Below the pieces are notes generated by a model. The model searched no databases and was not told the origin of the DNA. It saw only the letters and a list, made by a program, of their open reading frames with translations. Both the position numbers and the translations under genes were made by a program. A stretch of DNA of 58,324 bases, from the IMG/VR virus record IMGVR_UViG_3300043602_000067, positions 1 to 58,324 of that record, one strand, 5' to 3'. Positions 1 to 7,257 of this stretch are shown in pieces; position 1 is the first letter of the stretch; each line of letters begins with the position of its first letter. Source of the stretch: a virus.

Positions 1-405
1 CAGCCACAGCGCCTGCCAGTGATCCACCGTCTCGGTGACGCTCTCCAGTTGGCGCACGTCGGCCGTGCCTTCTCGGATGATCTGCCTGTGCAACCCCCCC
101 TGGGTAGTTTTCCAGGCTACGCTCGGGAGGAGGCGGCATTTACGCGGGTCCGCCTCGTCCAGATCCGCCCACAGCACGTGGGTGGGCAGCGCGTACTCGC
201 TCTGCCGCCGCGGTTCGCTGAACACGAGCGGGCAGAAGTAGTTGTCCACACCCCCTTCAGGCCGTACGAAAATAGCCTTCTGGTGTTGGGGCCACCTGAA
301 CGCCGCGCTCTCGCTCCACCCGCGCGCGGTCTTCGCCGGGAGAAAGACGTACCCCTCTGTGCCCTGCCATATCTCGGCCAGAACACGACCAACGCGATCG
401 TCCAT
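1..405 (-). CDS. Primase-polymerase (AEP type), N-terminal fragment
   Basis: The first 135 codons are visible; the frame runs off position 1. Residues 78-86 read LWADLDEAD, the hydrophobic-W-x-D-x-D metal-binding signature of the archaeo-eukaryotic primase/prim-pol superfamily used by phages and plasmids for replication priming. HWQALWL (129-135) resembles the xWQALW segment that follows it in many actinophage members. Known relatives keep these two motifs about 30 residues apart; here they are about 45 apart, with a polar stretch between. The ATG at 405 lies 4 bases past the stop of the HTH gene, so both are probably co-transcribed leftward. The rest of the protein cannot be seen. Confidence 0.7.
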   Translation of the reverse strand, partial: MDDRVGRVLAEIWQGTEGYVFLPAKTARGWSESAAFRWPQHQKAIFVRPEGGVDNYFCPLVFSEPRRQSEYALPTHVLWADLDEADPRKCRLLPSVAWKTTQGGLHRQIIREGTADVRQLESVTETVDHWQALWL

Positions 406-409
406 CAGC

Positions 410-610
410 CTATGCCGCAGCCCTCGCTTGGATGGCCTTGTACCAGTCGGTCTTGGGCACCCGCTCCAGCTCGCTCTCGGGGATGATCCATGATCGGCCG
501 ACGCGCTCGTTCTTGATGTGGCCCTTGCGGCAGCGGTAGATCATCTGGTCGCGCCGCAGCCCGAGTGCTTCTCGGGCCTCGGTGGCGCTGATGTACGTCA
601 TTTTTGGCAT
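410..610 (-). CDS. Excisionase-like helix-turn-helix DNA-binding protein
   Basis: This 66-residue protein opens with an HTH of the MerR/excisionase class (HTH_17-like): ISATEAREALGL, then an IYRCRKGHIKN turn and the WIIPESEL strand typical of the small wing. Proteins of this fold act as excisionases or as small transcription regulators. No integrase is visible, so a regulator of the divergent control region just upstream is the more economical reading. It is the first gene of the leftward transcript that starts near 650. Start ATG at 610 has a good AAAGGAGAG ribosome site (minus strand). Confidence 0.75.
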   Translation of the reverse strand: MPKMTYISATEAREALGLRRDQMIYRCRKGHIKNERVGRSWIIPESELERVPKTDWYKAIQARAAA

Positions 611-640
611 TCGCTCTCCTTTTGCTCAGGATGGGAATTC

Positions 641-679
641 CCTAAGAGCGACCACAGAGTAGCCTAAGAGCATAAGAGG
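641..679. promoter_or_regulatory. CCTAAGAG operator-like repeats around the leftward promoter
   Basis: CCTAAGAG occurs at 641-648 and 663-670, with a partial third copy ATAAGAGG at 672-679. One copy lies inside the 18-bp spacer and one just downstream of the -10 of the leftward promoter, where a repressor would block initiation. The same octamer recurs in tandem at 7064-7083. Binding protein unknown; the adjacent HTH protein is a candidate. Confidence 0.5.
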
Positions 680-685
680 CGTCAA
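656..685 (-). promoter_or_regulatory. Leftward early promoter
   Basis: On the minus strand TTGACG (685-680), an 18-bp spacer and TACTCT (661-656) form a sigma-70/SigA type promoter pointing at the HTH gene. The predicted start is about 650, giving a leader of about 40 bases before the ATG at 610. It is the only good leftward promoter near the left edge and may drive the entire leftward operon if the map is circular. Confidence 0.6.
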
Positions 686-716
686 CCACGGCGTGGGCGA
701 GGTCGAGCTTGGAAAC

Positions 717-727
717 TTGTCAGACAA
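717..727. promoter_or_regulatory. TTGTCAGACAA palindrome
   Basis: Perfect 11-base palindrome (TTGTC-A-GACAA) between the two divergent promoters. The first ten bases recur at 7167-7176 in the second control region, in the same order relative to the other shared motifs. This suggests a protein binding site. The rest of 686-789 shows no gene. Confidence 0.4.
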
Positions 728-789
728 CCTTGCTACCTGACCCTCGCGCGCGTTCCATATACGCGGGGAGCGCTGACCGAGGCTGCCCC

Positions 790-848
790 GTCAACCGTCT
801 AGGTGGGCGAAATAGACAGTTGACATGGCTACGCCGTAGTGCTACCGT
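790..848 (+). promoter_or_regulatory. Rightward promoter overlapped by an inverted-repeat operator (copy 1)
   Basis: GTCAACCGTC (790-799) and GACAGTTGAC (815-824) are inverted arms with one mismatch and a 15-bp centre. The right arm contains the -35 TTGACA (820-825); after 17 bp comes TACCGT (843-848), a weak -10. A repressor on the arms would cover the -35. A closely similar module, with the same arms, lies at 7258-7318. It drives the methyltransferase block starting at 890. Confidence 0.6.
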
Positions 849-889
849 TCGGTCAACGAATTCACTCCATAGCCGAAAGGAAGGTGCAC

Positions 890-1693
890 ATGACCGAGAC
901 ATTGGAAGAGCAGGCAGGCAAGGAAACGATCGACAGCCGCGAGTTGTACGACCGCCTGAACGAGTTGGAGGACATTGCCAACTCAGCTCGTCCTCCTCAT
1001 CGTCATCCCACGTGCGCTCGTTCGCCTCTACCGCTGATGAGGCTGCTCGACCTGTTCTGTGGTGGTGGTGGTGGGGCCGCAATGGGCTACCACCGCGCAG
1101 GCTGGGAGGTTGTCGGCGTGGACAACCAGAAGCAAGGTAACTACCCGTTCACGTTCGTCCGAGGTGACGCCTTGCAGTACCTCGCGGAGCACGGCCACGA
1201 GTACGACGCCATCCACGCAAGCCCACCCTGTCAGCTCTATACCCGCAAGGATGCCAATTGGGGCAGGAAGCGCACGCACTGGCTAGAGCACCCCGACTTG
1301 ATCGGACCGACCCGCGAAGGACTGGAAGAGACTGGCCTGCCCTACGTCATCGAGAACGTGCCCGGTGCGCCGATACGGACCGACTTGATGCTGTGCGGCA
1401 CTATGTTCGATGAAACGAATATCAAGAAGCACCGGCTATTCGAGGCCAACTGGCAACTGCCCCGAGCGCCACGTCCGTGCGGCGATCACTCGCAGTGCTA
1501 CAACCCGTGGTCGAGGCCGGGTCGTAACGCGGCAAAACTGCGCGCCGCGATGGGTATCGGCTGGTTGCCGATCAGCGGCGGAGCGTCACGCAAGGCTGGC
1601 TACACCGGGGACCTATTTAACGCCATCCCACCGGCCTACACCAACTACATCGGGCGAGCACTACTGGAAACGCTACGAAAGGAAGGTGACTGA
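890..1693 (+). CDS. DNA cytosine-5 methyltransferase (Dcm-like) with N-terminal extension
   Basis: From residue 50 the protein has the full small-Dcm motif set: LLDLFCGGGGG (motif I, SAM binding), ASPPCQ (IV, catalytic Cys), ENV (VI), KKHR (VIII) and NAIPPAYTNYIG (X). It methylates cytosine C5 in DNA, probably protecting phage DNA from host restriction; no partner endonuclease is present. The start at 890 is chosen for its AGGAAGG ribosome site. It adds 49 residues, acidic and helical at first and then low-complexity, that are not part of the enzyme fold. An internal ATG at 1037 would give a normal 218-residue enzyme. Its stop overlaps the next start (TGATG). Confidence 0.88.
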   Translation: MTETLEEQAGKETIDSRELYDRLNELEDIANSARPPHRHPTCARSPLPLMRLLDLFCGGGGGAAMGYHRAGWEVVGVDNQKQGNYPFTFVRGDALQYLAEHGHEYDAIHASPPCQLYTRKDANWGRKRTHWLEHPDLIGPTREGLEETGLPYVIENVPGAPIRTDLMLCGTMFDETNIKKHRLFEANWQLPRAPRPCGDHSQCYNPWSRPGRNAAKLRAAMGIGWLPISGGASRKAGYTGDLFNAIPPAYTNYIGRALLETLRKEGD

Positions 1694-2160
1694 TGACCGA
1701 TATGACCGAGATTTACGAGGAAGGCAACGGCCCGCCGCGCTACGTCGCACGGCTGTCCCGTACCGCGCAGGGAGTGCGCACGTTCACCGTGGGCATGAGC
1801 CTGAACGGGGACGCCATCAGTGACGAGGCTGTGGGGCGACTGTTCGCTTTGGAGAATGCGATCACCAGGCAGATCGACGGCCCGCGCAAGAGCGCCAAGC
1901 TGTCGGGCCAGAGCGTCACCGCCCAGCTTCGCAAGAGCCTGGTGGTGGAACTGCTGCGCAAGCTATCGACGGCTGGAAAGCGTAGCGGCCAGTTTGTACC
2001 GCGCGAGTTGACCACGCAGGAGTTGCTAGCTGGCCTGCCCAATACCACGCGTAGCCAACTCGTGGCCGACCTGAGCGCACTGGTCCGCGAGGGCGTGCTG
2101 GATGTCGAGCAGAGCAAGGGTCGCAACCCGAGCAAGTACCGACTGGCGGCAGGCAAGTGA
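1693..2160 (+). CDS. Hypothetical protein, winged-helix-like C-terminus
   Basis: 155 residues, translationally coupled to the methyltransferase. The C-terminal half (about 90-152) alternates helices ending in LVADLSALVREGVLDVEQSKGR-like text, the shape of a winged helix whose wing is followed by basic residues, so DNA binding is plausible. The N-terminus is acidic and unrecognised. No family assignment is possible from the sequence alone. Confidence 0.7.
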   Translation: MTDMTEIYEEGNGPPRYVARLSRTAQGVRTFTVGMSLNGDAISDEAVGRLFALENAITRQIDGPRKSAKLSGQSVTAQLRKSLVVELLRKLSTAGKRSGQFVPRELTTQELLAGLPNTTRSQLVADLSALVREGVLDVEQSKGRNPSKYRLAAGK

Positions 2161-2426
2161 AGGTCTATCAATCGATTGGTGACAAGCTGATCGAGCATGA
2201 GCTTTCCGAGATCCTAGGCAGCAGCCGCACCGTATGCGACCTGCTGGTGGAGAACGCGTACACGCCCGAGACAACCGAGGGGATTGCCAACGAGGTATGG
2301 CACGCGGACTACCAGGCTCCCGCTGAGGTCATTCCTTGCCGCTTCTGCGAAAACCCTACCGAACACCCCTCGTACGGACCTACGTTCTTTGACGAGGACG
2401 AGATCCGCCGAGTGAACGAGCTATGA
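2157..2426 (+). CDS. Hypothetical protein, 89 aa
   Basis: GTG start overlaps the previous stop by four bases. The protein is acidic and contains a single CRFC pair near residue 60, too little for a zinc ribbon. No recognisable domain. Its tight overlap with both neighbours supports it as a real gene of the early operon. Confidence 0.65.
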   Translation: MKVYQSIGDKLIEHELSEILGSSRTVCDLLVENAYTPETTEGIANEVWHADYQAPAEVIPCRFCENPTEHPSYGPTFFDEDEIRRVNEL

Positions 2427-2641
2427 CCGACGAGTACATCAGTCCCTACCCCGACGATCGCATCAGCCGCGACGAGCTGGAGCGCTTGCTGCGGGGCAAC
2501 GTCTACATGCGTCGCCTGACGCTGGCGAAGCTCATCGCGGCCAACGCCACCGATAGAGCCGTGAAGGAAGCCGAGAACGCCCTGGCCGCTGCTGAGCAGC
2601 GAGCACGGGAGGAGGGAGTTGCACCATGGGCATCCAAGTAA
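2423..2641 (+). CDS. Hypothetical protein, 72 aa
   Basis: ATGA overlap with the preceding gene. The protein is almost entirely helical and charged, with an alanine-rich stretch (residues 50-65) that could form a short coiled coil. No known family recognised. The next gene starts inside its last codons, in another frame. Confidence 0.65.
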   Translation: MTDEYISPYPDDRISRDELERLLRGNVYMRRLTLAKLIAANATDRAVKEAENALAAAEQRAREEGVAPWASK

Positions 2642-3021
2642 CTGACGAGCGCAACGTGGCGCTGTTCGACTCCGTGACCGGCGTCGCGTTCGGCCCGGTG
2701 TTCGATGACGTGCCCGAGGCCGAGGCTTTCGTGAGGTGGTGGAACGATCGTCATGTAGCCACTCAGCAAGTGGACTGGCTGAGCGGCATGAACGCCGACG
2801 CAATCACTCAGCGAGCAATCACCAGCGAGTGGCGTACCCACCTCACGGACCACGCGCAGGACGATTGCCCATGGGACCGCGACGTTGACTCGTACGGTCA
2901 GGGGTTCACAGGCGACAGCGACAAGAGCCACGGCGACTACACGGCGGCAACGCCGGACTCGTGCAGTTGTGAGTGCCACAAGCGGCCAGGCGGCGCATTC
3001 GTCGCAGAAGGGAGGCGGTAA
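2626..3021 (+). CDS. Hypothetical protein, 131 aa
   Basis: ATG at 2626 follows a strong GGAGGGAG site located within the preceding gene. Residues 1-45 look like a compact beta-alpha unit (VALFDSVTG, then EAEAFVRWW), a pattern shared by small phage proteins of unknown function. The tail is rich in D and S and ends with a CSCECH cluster. No function assigned. Confidence 0.65.
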   Translation: MGIQVTDERNVALFDSVTGVAFGPVFDDVPEAEAFVRWWNDRHVATQQVDWLSGMNADAITQRAITSEWRTHLTDHAQDDCPWDRDVDSYGQGFTGDSDKSHGDYTAATPDSCSCECHKRPGGAFVAEGRR

Positions 3022-3452
3022 TGGACATACAGGTTCACGGCGTCAAGTACCACCGCAACGGCGTGAGCGGGCAGGGGTTTTTCCTCGTCGGCTTCACGTG
3101 GGTGCAAACCGATGTGTACGGACAGGAGCCGTACTCGCACGAGATGGTCGGGTGGGTCTACTCGCCGCTCACCGTGGGCGGCACCGACGAGCCGAACCCG
3201 ATCGACTGGCGGAGCCTGAAACTCGATATGGCCTACGGCGTGATCGACTTGGCCGAGCCGTGGAACACGTGGCGAGGCGATCATTTCTTCCCTGATCTGT
3301 GCGCGGCTATCGAGCAAGCCGACATCGACGGCTCGTCATTCAGCGAGCGCGGCACGTCATGGGATGACAAGCTCACACCGGGCGTGCCCCGACTCGTGCT
3401 GGAACCTGAGACTCGGCTGGTCGGTGAGGGCGTACGGATGGGTCGCATATGA
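3021..3452 (+). CDS. Hypothetical protein, 143 aa
   Basis: The start at 3021 shares a base with the previous stop (TAATG) and has GGGAGGCGG just upstream, preferred over an upstream in-frame start at 2973 that would overlap more. The N-terminal half is beta-rich (QVHGVKYHRNGVSGQGFFLVGF) and aromatic; the C-terminus is basic. Not recognised. Confidence 0.65.
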   Translation: MDIQVHGVKYHRNGVSGQGFFLVGFTWVQTDVYGQEPYSHEMVGWVYSPLTVGGTDEPNPIDWRSLKLDMAYGVIDLAEPWNTWRGDHFFPDLCAAIEQADIDGSSFSERGTSWDDKLTPGVPRLVLEPETRLVGEGVRMGRI

Positions 3453-4243
3453 CCACCGTGGTAGCCGACCCGCTGAGGCCCGCGTCACTCGATGACGTTA
3501 TCGGCCAGAGCGATGTGGTGGACGCCCTGCGCATCGCGCTCAACGGCGCTGCTGCCCGAGGCGAGCTGCCGGGGCATGTGCTGCTGGGAGGCCCGGCAGG
3601 CACCGGCAAGACCACGCTGGCACTGTGCATCGCAGCGGCGGTAGGCGGTCGCCTGGTGTCGCTCATAGGTCCCTCTGTGCGCCGACCCAGCGACCTGCTG
3701 AGTACGCTGATGGTGGCGCAGGACAGGGACGTGATCTTCATCGATGAGATACACCGCATGTGGCGCCCGGCACAGGAGTTTCTCTTTCCGGTCATGGAGG
3801 ACGGCAAGCTGACATTCGAGAACACGGGCAGGACGGTGGAGATGCCACCGCTGCTGTTCATAGGCGCCACCACGGAGCCTGAGCGGTTGCTGACGCCGAT
3901 GCTTGACCGCTTCGCCACGATCCTGAAGCTGAGGCTGTACCGCGTCGATGAGCTGATGCTCATTGCCGATCGAGCGGCAGGCAAGCTGGGCTGCGCGCTG
4001 GGCGCAGGCGCATCTCGGGCGATAGCCGAGGCTGCCGCTGGCGTCCCTCGCGTGACCATCCGCCTGGTGAAAGCGGCACGCGACTACGCGTACGCGGACA
4101 TCGACCCTGTGAGTGTGAAGCTCTACAAGGCAGTGGTGCCACCCGAGCAACAGCGAGCCATTCGCATCGATGCCGAGGACGTGCGCGAAGTGCTGGCGTC
4201 ACCGGCCTACCAGTGGCGCATGGAAGGGAGAGAGGCAGGGTGA
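3449..4243 (+). CDS. RuvB-like AAA+ ATPase
   Basis: 264 residues with the RuvB core: DDVIGQSDVVDALRIAL, Walker A GPAGTGKTT (48-56), Walker B FIDEIHR (97-103) and sensor-1 segment IGATTEPERLLTPMLDR with the arginine finger. RuvB drives Holliday-junction branch migration. Here the order of motifs matches, but the protein is shorter than cellular RuvB (about 330-350) and its C-terminal winged-helix domain is not recognisable. It may load or remodel a replication or recombination complex with the nearby RepA-like helicase. ATGA overlap with the upstream gene. Confidence 0.85.
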   Translation: MTTVVADPLRPASLDDVIGQSDVVDALRIALNGAAARGELPGHVLLGGPAGTGKTTLALCIAAAVGGRLVSLIGPSVRRPSDLLSTLMVAQDRDVIFIDEIHRMWRPAQEFLFPVMEDGKLTFENTGRTVEMPPLLFIGATTEPERLLTPMLDRFATILKLRLYRVDELMLIADRAAGKLGCALGAGASRAIAEAAAGVPRVTIRLVKAARDYAYADIDPVSVKLYKAVVPPEQQRAIRIDAEDVREVLASPAYQWRMEGREAG

Positions 4244-4464
4244 TAACCGTATATATCGGTCATACGATCATCGACGATCTGTACCGCCACGTGCGCGATG
4301 GACACGGCCTACCGCTCTCAGGGGAGTGGACGCTGGACTCGCTGCTGGATACGCACCGGACGCTGCACAGCGTGAACGGCGGGCTGCAACAGTGCATCCA
4401 CGCGCCCGCCCACACGAGCGTGTGGCAGTGCGACCAGTACGTCTATACGGACATGAAAACGTGA
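4240..4464 (+). CDS. Hypothetical protein, 74 aa
   Basis: GTG start overlaps the stop of the RuvB-like gene. The sequence begins with a hydrophobic beta strand (ITVYIGHTII) and carries two cysteines and several histidines (CIHAPAHTSVWQC), so metal binding is possible but unproven. No family recognised. Confidence 0.6.
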   Translation: MITVYIGHTIIDDLYRHVRDGHGLPLSGEWTLDSLLDTHRTLHSVNGGLQQCIHAPAHTSVWQCDQYVYTDMKT

Positions 4465-4550
4465 CTTACAATCGACCGACGCGAGAGGCGGGTGGCTCTC
4501 CAGGCGCCCGCCTCCGCTACTTGGAGAGAGGACGCCACGATGATCCATGA
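4461..4550 (+). CDS. Possible 29-aa peptide, coupled at both ends
   Basis: A GTG at 4461 overlaps the previous stop and the frame ends in a TGA that overlaps the next ATG at 4547. The product is basic (R and G rich) with no recognisable domain. The two overlaps fit the operon pattern; the text is short enough that it may only serve translational coupling to the helicase gene. Confidence 0.4.
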   Translation: MTYNRPTREAGGSPGARLRYLERGRHDDP

Positions 4551-5797
4551 GTAGCCAACCCGCTCCCGACTACGAGGATGACCACGGCCCTGAGCCGCAG
4601 GCACCGCCAGATGATGTGCTCACCGCCGCTGCCGAGCGCATAGCGGCGCAACGAGAGGAACAGGACGCCGACCACCGGGCGTACGTGGACTGGCAGGCAG
4701 AGCGCTGGGTACGCGCCATGGAGGTGGTACCCGACGAGGACGCGGATGCGCTCAACGAGGTCATGCTCGATTTCACCAACGTACCCCCGCGCGAGCTGCG
4801 CCCCGACCTGGCGGCGATCATGGATCGTTACGGCATCACCGGGGAAATGGATGCCGCCGACCTGCTGGACCTGCACATAGATCCACCGCGCACGATCGTC
4901 GAGGGCATCATCGCCGCAGGCACCACCGTGCTCGCCTCGCTGCCCAAGCTGGGCAAGAGCTGGATGTGTCTCCAACTGGCCATAGAGTGCGTGCTGGGGG
5001 GCACTTTCCTTGATCGCGACGTGGAGCAGGGTGACGTGCTGTACCTGCCCTTGGAGGACGGCCGCGGCAGGACGCAGAGCCGCATGGTCAAGGTGCTGGA
5101 TGGCAGGACGCTGCCACGCGGCAAGCTGACGGTGCGCTGGGATGCACCCCCACTGGGCGATGGCATGGAGGGCTTGATCGAGGAATGGCTAGATGCCCAC
5201 CCCGACGCGGCGATGGTCATCGTTGACACGCTGGGCCGGGTACGCACGCCGGGCGATGGCAGGCGCAATGCCTACCAGGTGGACGTACAGGACGTGGGTC
5301 GTCTGCAAAGCCTCGTGCGGGACAGGGCCGTGGCGCTCATCCTTGTGCACCACACCAAGAAGGGCAAGGAGGACGATTTCGTTGCCCAGGTGAGCGGCAC
5401 GCTGGGCATCGCAGGCAGCGCCGACACGATCCTCATCGTCAACCGCAAGCGGCTGGTCGAGGTGGGCACAGTGGACATCACCTCGCGCGAGCTGCCAGAG
5501 GCAGAGGTAGCGGTGCGCTTCGCTGACTCCATATGGCATAGCGCGCCCGATGCGCTACCCGGCGCAAGCGCCGCGAAAATGGCCGTTTACGACACGATCT
5601 CACTCCATGGACCACTCTGGCCGGTGGGCATCGGAAGGTTTCTGAGGAGTGAGAGGACCGCTGTGCAGCATCACTGCTCCTCACTCTTGCAGGACGGTGC
5701 GATAGTGCGCACAGCGGCCGGTTACGTCACTGCGGAGAGCATTGGAATGCAGGCTGGCAGCGTGGATGAGGACGGAAATCCTCACTCCATTCACTGA
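4547..5797 (+). CDS. RepA-like replicative helicase ATPase
   Basis: 416 residues of the hexameric RecA-fold RepA/AAA_25 group. A charged 110-residue N-terminus precedes Walker A SLPKLGKSW (131-139), Walker B MVIVDTLGRVR (about 221-231) and the motif ILVHHTKKGK that ends the ATPase core. The C-terminal 100 residues look like a winged helix that may contact DNA. Such enzymes unwind the origin during plasmid and phage replication. The gene end and the bases just after it are dense in AGTGAG/CTCACT motifs, as expected if the origin lies here. Confidence 0.85.
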   Translation: MSSQPAPDYEDDHGPEPQAPPDDVLTAAAERIAAQREEQDADHRAYVDWQAERWVRAMEVVPDEDADALNEVMLDFTNVPPRELRPDLAAIMDRYGITGEMDAADLLDLHIDPPRTIVEGIIAAGTTVLASLPKLGKSWMCLQLAIECVLGGTFLDRDVEQGDVLYLPLEDGRGRTQSRMVKVLDGRTLPRGKLTVRWDAPPLGDGMEGLIEEWLDAHPDAAMVIVDTLGRVRTPGDGRRNAYQVDVQDVGRLQSLVRDRAVALILVHHTKKGKEDDFVAQVSGTLGIAGSADTILIVNRKRLVEVGTVDITSRELPEAEVAVRFADSIWHSAPDALPGASAAKMAVYDTISLHGPLWPVGIGRFLRSERTAVQHHCSSLLQDGAIVRTAAGYVTAESIGMQAGSVDEDGNPHSIH

Positions 5798-5928
5798 TCT
5801 CACTGTGAGTGAGCAGAGTGAGCGTAGTGAGAAAATGCCCATAAATGGGCTTGTGTGTGTATCTCTCACTGCCTCTGTCAAAAGGAAGGTCCATGGGGTG
5901 TGTATATGGCTGTCTTTATATGAGTGAG
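5599..5928. repeat. AGTGAG/CTCACT iteron-like cluster (candidate origin)
   Basis: AGTGAG or its complement occurs at 5599, 5648, 5680, 5781, 5799, 5808, 5817, 5826, 5865 and 5923. The copies at 5808, 5817 and 5826 are exactly 9 bp apart and follow an inverted copy, forming CTCACTGTGAG. The cluster straddles the end of the helicase gene and the following gap. Tandem iterons beside an initiator or helicase gene are typical of replication origins; a regulator array is the alternative. Confidence 0.5.
5837..5850. terminator. Small hairpin GCCCAT-AA-ATGGGC
   Basis: Six-base perfect stem with a two-base spacer, followed by a TG-rich run rather than a clean T tract. It may be a weak terminator or part of the origin-like region. 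Confidence 0.25.
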
Positions 5929-6234
5929 GAGAGAGAGGGGTACCCGCGTACGCGCGTACGCGCGCGCGAGGCGACGGATGAGCTGAACGATCTGGCCTTG
6001 TCAGCGCCACGCGTCAAGAGTCGCCAGGTAAAGCGTTGGCGGGTGGTAGGGATGCCGCGTATCGGTGGCGTGCTGGTACGTCATCGACAAAGCGGTGAGG
6101 TCGTGCTGGTTGACCCGCGATCAGAGCAAAGGCGTACGCCCGGCTATTGCGTGGCGCCTGACGAGCATCGGGTCAACGCCTGGTACACACGTAATGGCTG
6201 GACCGAGTGCAGCACGTGCGTGGGGCACCCATGA
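5920..6234 (+). CDS. Hypothetical protein, 104 aa
   Basis: The ATG at 5920 is chosen because codons before it fall in the AGTGAG repeat region and look non-coding. The product is basic and contains RQVKRWRVVGMPRIGG and a C-terminal CSTC pair. Bases 5945-5968 inside it are a strictly alternating purine-pyrimidine run (CGCGTA units), unusual in coding DNA and prone to Z-form. No family recognised. Confidence 0.55.
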   Translation: MSEEREGYPRTRVRAREATDELNDLALSAPRVKSRQVKRWRVVGMPRIGGVLVRHRQSGEVVLVDPRSEQRRTPGYCVAPDEHRVNAWYTRNGWTECSTCVGHP

Positions 6235-6461
6235 CCTGCTCAGTCTGCGCAACGCCCATCGACAGTTCTCTCCAATACGCCTCGTGTGCGATCGAGGGCA
6301 CGTGCCTGGCGCACTGCTCCGATTTCGTTGGTCACTGCTCACCGGTACCCGAGCAGGAGCGCGAGGACGCGGCGCGAGCGCTGGACCTGGAAAGGCAGAT
6401 GCGAGAGCTAGATGCGTTCGGTGATGGCTGGGCAGGCATGGATGACGGCGATGGTGGCTGA
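6231..6461 (+). CDS. Small cysteine-rich protein, 76 aa
   Basis: ATGA overlap with the preceding gene. The N-terminal half has CSVC near residue 3 and then CAIEGTCLAHC, four to five spaced cysteines resembling a zinc-binding knuckle. The C-terminus is an acidic helix. Probably a small zinc protein; function unknown. Confidence 0.6.
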   Translation: MTCSVCATPIDSSLQYASCAIEGTCLAHCSDFVGHCSPVPEQEREDAARALDLERQMRELDAFGDGWAGMDDGDGG

Positions 6462-6540
6462 CTGCGCTCCCATCTGCGGATGTGAACGCCAATACCCCCT
6501 GGGTACCCCCCTGGTTGATTTTCAGGACGTGGACGAATGA
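6451..6540 (+). CDS. Possible 29-aa cysteine-containing peptide
   Basis: ATG 6451 (or GTG 6454, which would overlap the previous stop) opens a frame ending in TGA that overlaps the next gene's ATG at 6537. The product contains CAPICGC near its start. Perfect packing between two genes supports expression; the shortness keeps confidence moderate. Confidence 0.45.
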   Translation: MVADCAPICGCERQYPLGTPLVDFQDVDE

Positions 6541-7040
6541 GGCAGGGAATTACGACGCGGCAGGCGATCGTGGTCATCAGTGAAGCTCTCGGCTGGCCGG
6601 TGTCCATAGGCAAGCTGCAACGGGTCATGGGCGAGTTGGACAAGGACGGCAGGCTGTCTGACGATCACGCGAATACGGGCATGCTGTACCCCGAGGATGT
6701 GGATGAGCTGTCTGGTGAGCTGTGGAGGATGCGTGCGGGCTGGTACCAGCGCAGGAATGTGAAAGGGGATATGTCGGCGTGGGTCATGGCCAAGCTGGGC
6801 GTGTGGCGCCTGCTGCGCATCCCGTACGCACGCACGTGGCTGAGCCAGGCAGAGCGGGAGAAGGATGAGCTACCGGACGAGGTGGTGGTTTATGCCTGGC
6901 CTACAGGGGAGCCGGTGGGCAAGCTGCTGCGGGTAGAGGATCGAGATGGCGTGCTGGCCTACGTGGACGCAGCCCTCTACACGAGATCCAAGCTGAGGCT
7001 GCATCGGGCGGTAGAAAGTCCAGCGGCCGACGAAAACTAA
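6537..7040 (+). CDS. Hypothetical HTH-like protein, 167 aa
   Basis: The first 60 residues (TTRQAIVVISEALGWPVSIGKLQRVMGEL...) have the helix pattern of an HTH with a conserved G-W turn, suggesting DNA binding. The middle has a tryptophan-rich segment. This is the last gene before the second control region; it may be a regulator of that region, but no family is recognised. Confidence 0.6.
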   Translation: MRQGITTRQAIVVISEALGWPVSIGKLQRVMGELDKDGRLSDDHANTGMLYPEDVDELSGELWRMRAGWYQRRNVKGDMSAWVMAKLGVWRLLRIPYARTWLSQAEREKDELPDEVVVYAWPTGEPVGKLLRVEDRDGVLAYVDAALYTRSKLRLHRAVESPAADEN

Positions 7041-7061
7041 TAGGCGAGCTTGTAAAGGAAA

Positions 7062-7085
7062 GCCCTAAGAGGCGCCCTAAGAGCC
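7062..7085. promoter_or_regulatory. Tandem CCTAAGAG operator copies (second control region)
   Basis: GCCCTAAGAG(G/C)C is repeated head to tail with a 12-bp period (7062-7073, 7074-7085). It contains the same CCTAAGAG octamer that flanks the leftward promoter at 641-670. No strong promoter overlaps it here, so it could act as a roadblock or silencer site. Confidence 0.5.
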
Positions 7086-7166
7086 ACCCCTGGCCGATGT
7101 AAGAAACCCATGTCCATGGGAATGGTAGGGATTGTTGTCTGGTTGGTAACTACCCTGGTTATCAGG

Positions 7167-7176
7167 TTGTCAGACA
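7167..7176. promoter_or_regulatory. TTGTCAGACA site (copy 2)
   Basis: Ten bases identical to the palindrome at 717-727, in the same position between the CCTAAGAG repeats and the GTCAAC/GTTGAC operator. The surrounding 7086-7257 contains no gene. Confidence 0.4.
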
Positions 7177-7257
7177 GATCGGCGCGTAGGCTCCGCCCTT
7201 GCGAGTTCGGCGGGTAGGCCGGGTCCGTTCGGCACAGTAGGCGCCGTCCTGGTAGAT

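Noticed and set aside
410-610. Temperate lifestyle based on the excisionase-like gene
   Set aside because: No integrase, no attachment site candidate and no cI-type repressor recognised; the HTH alone is not enough.
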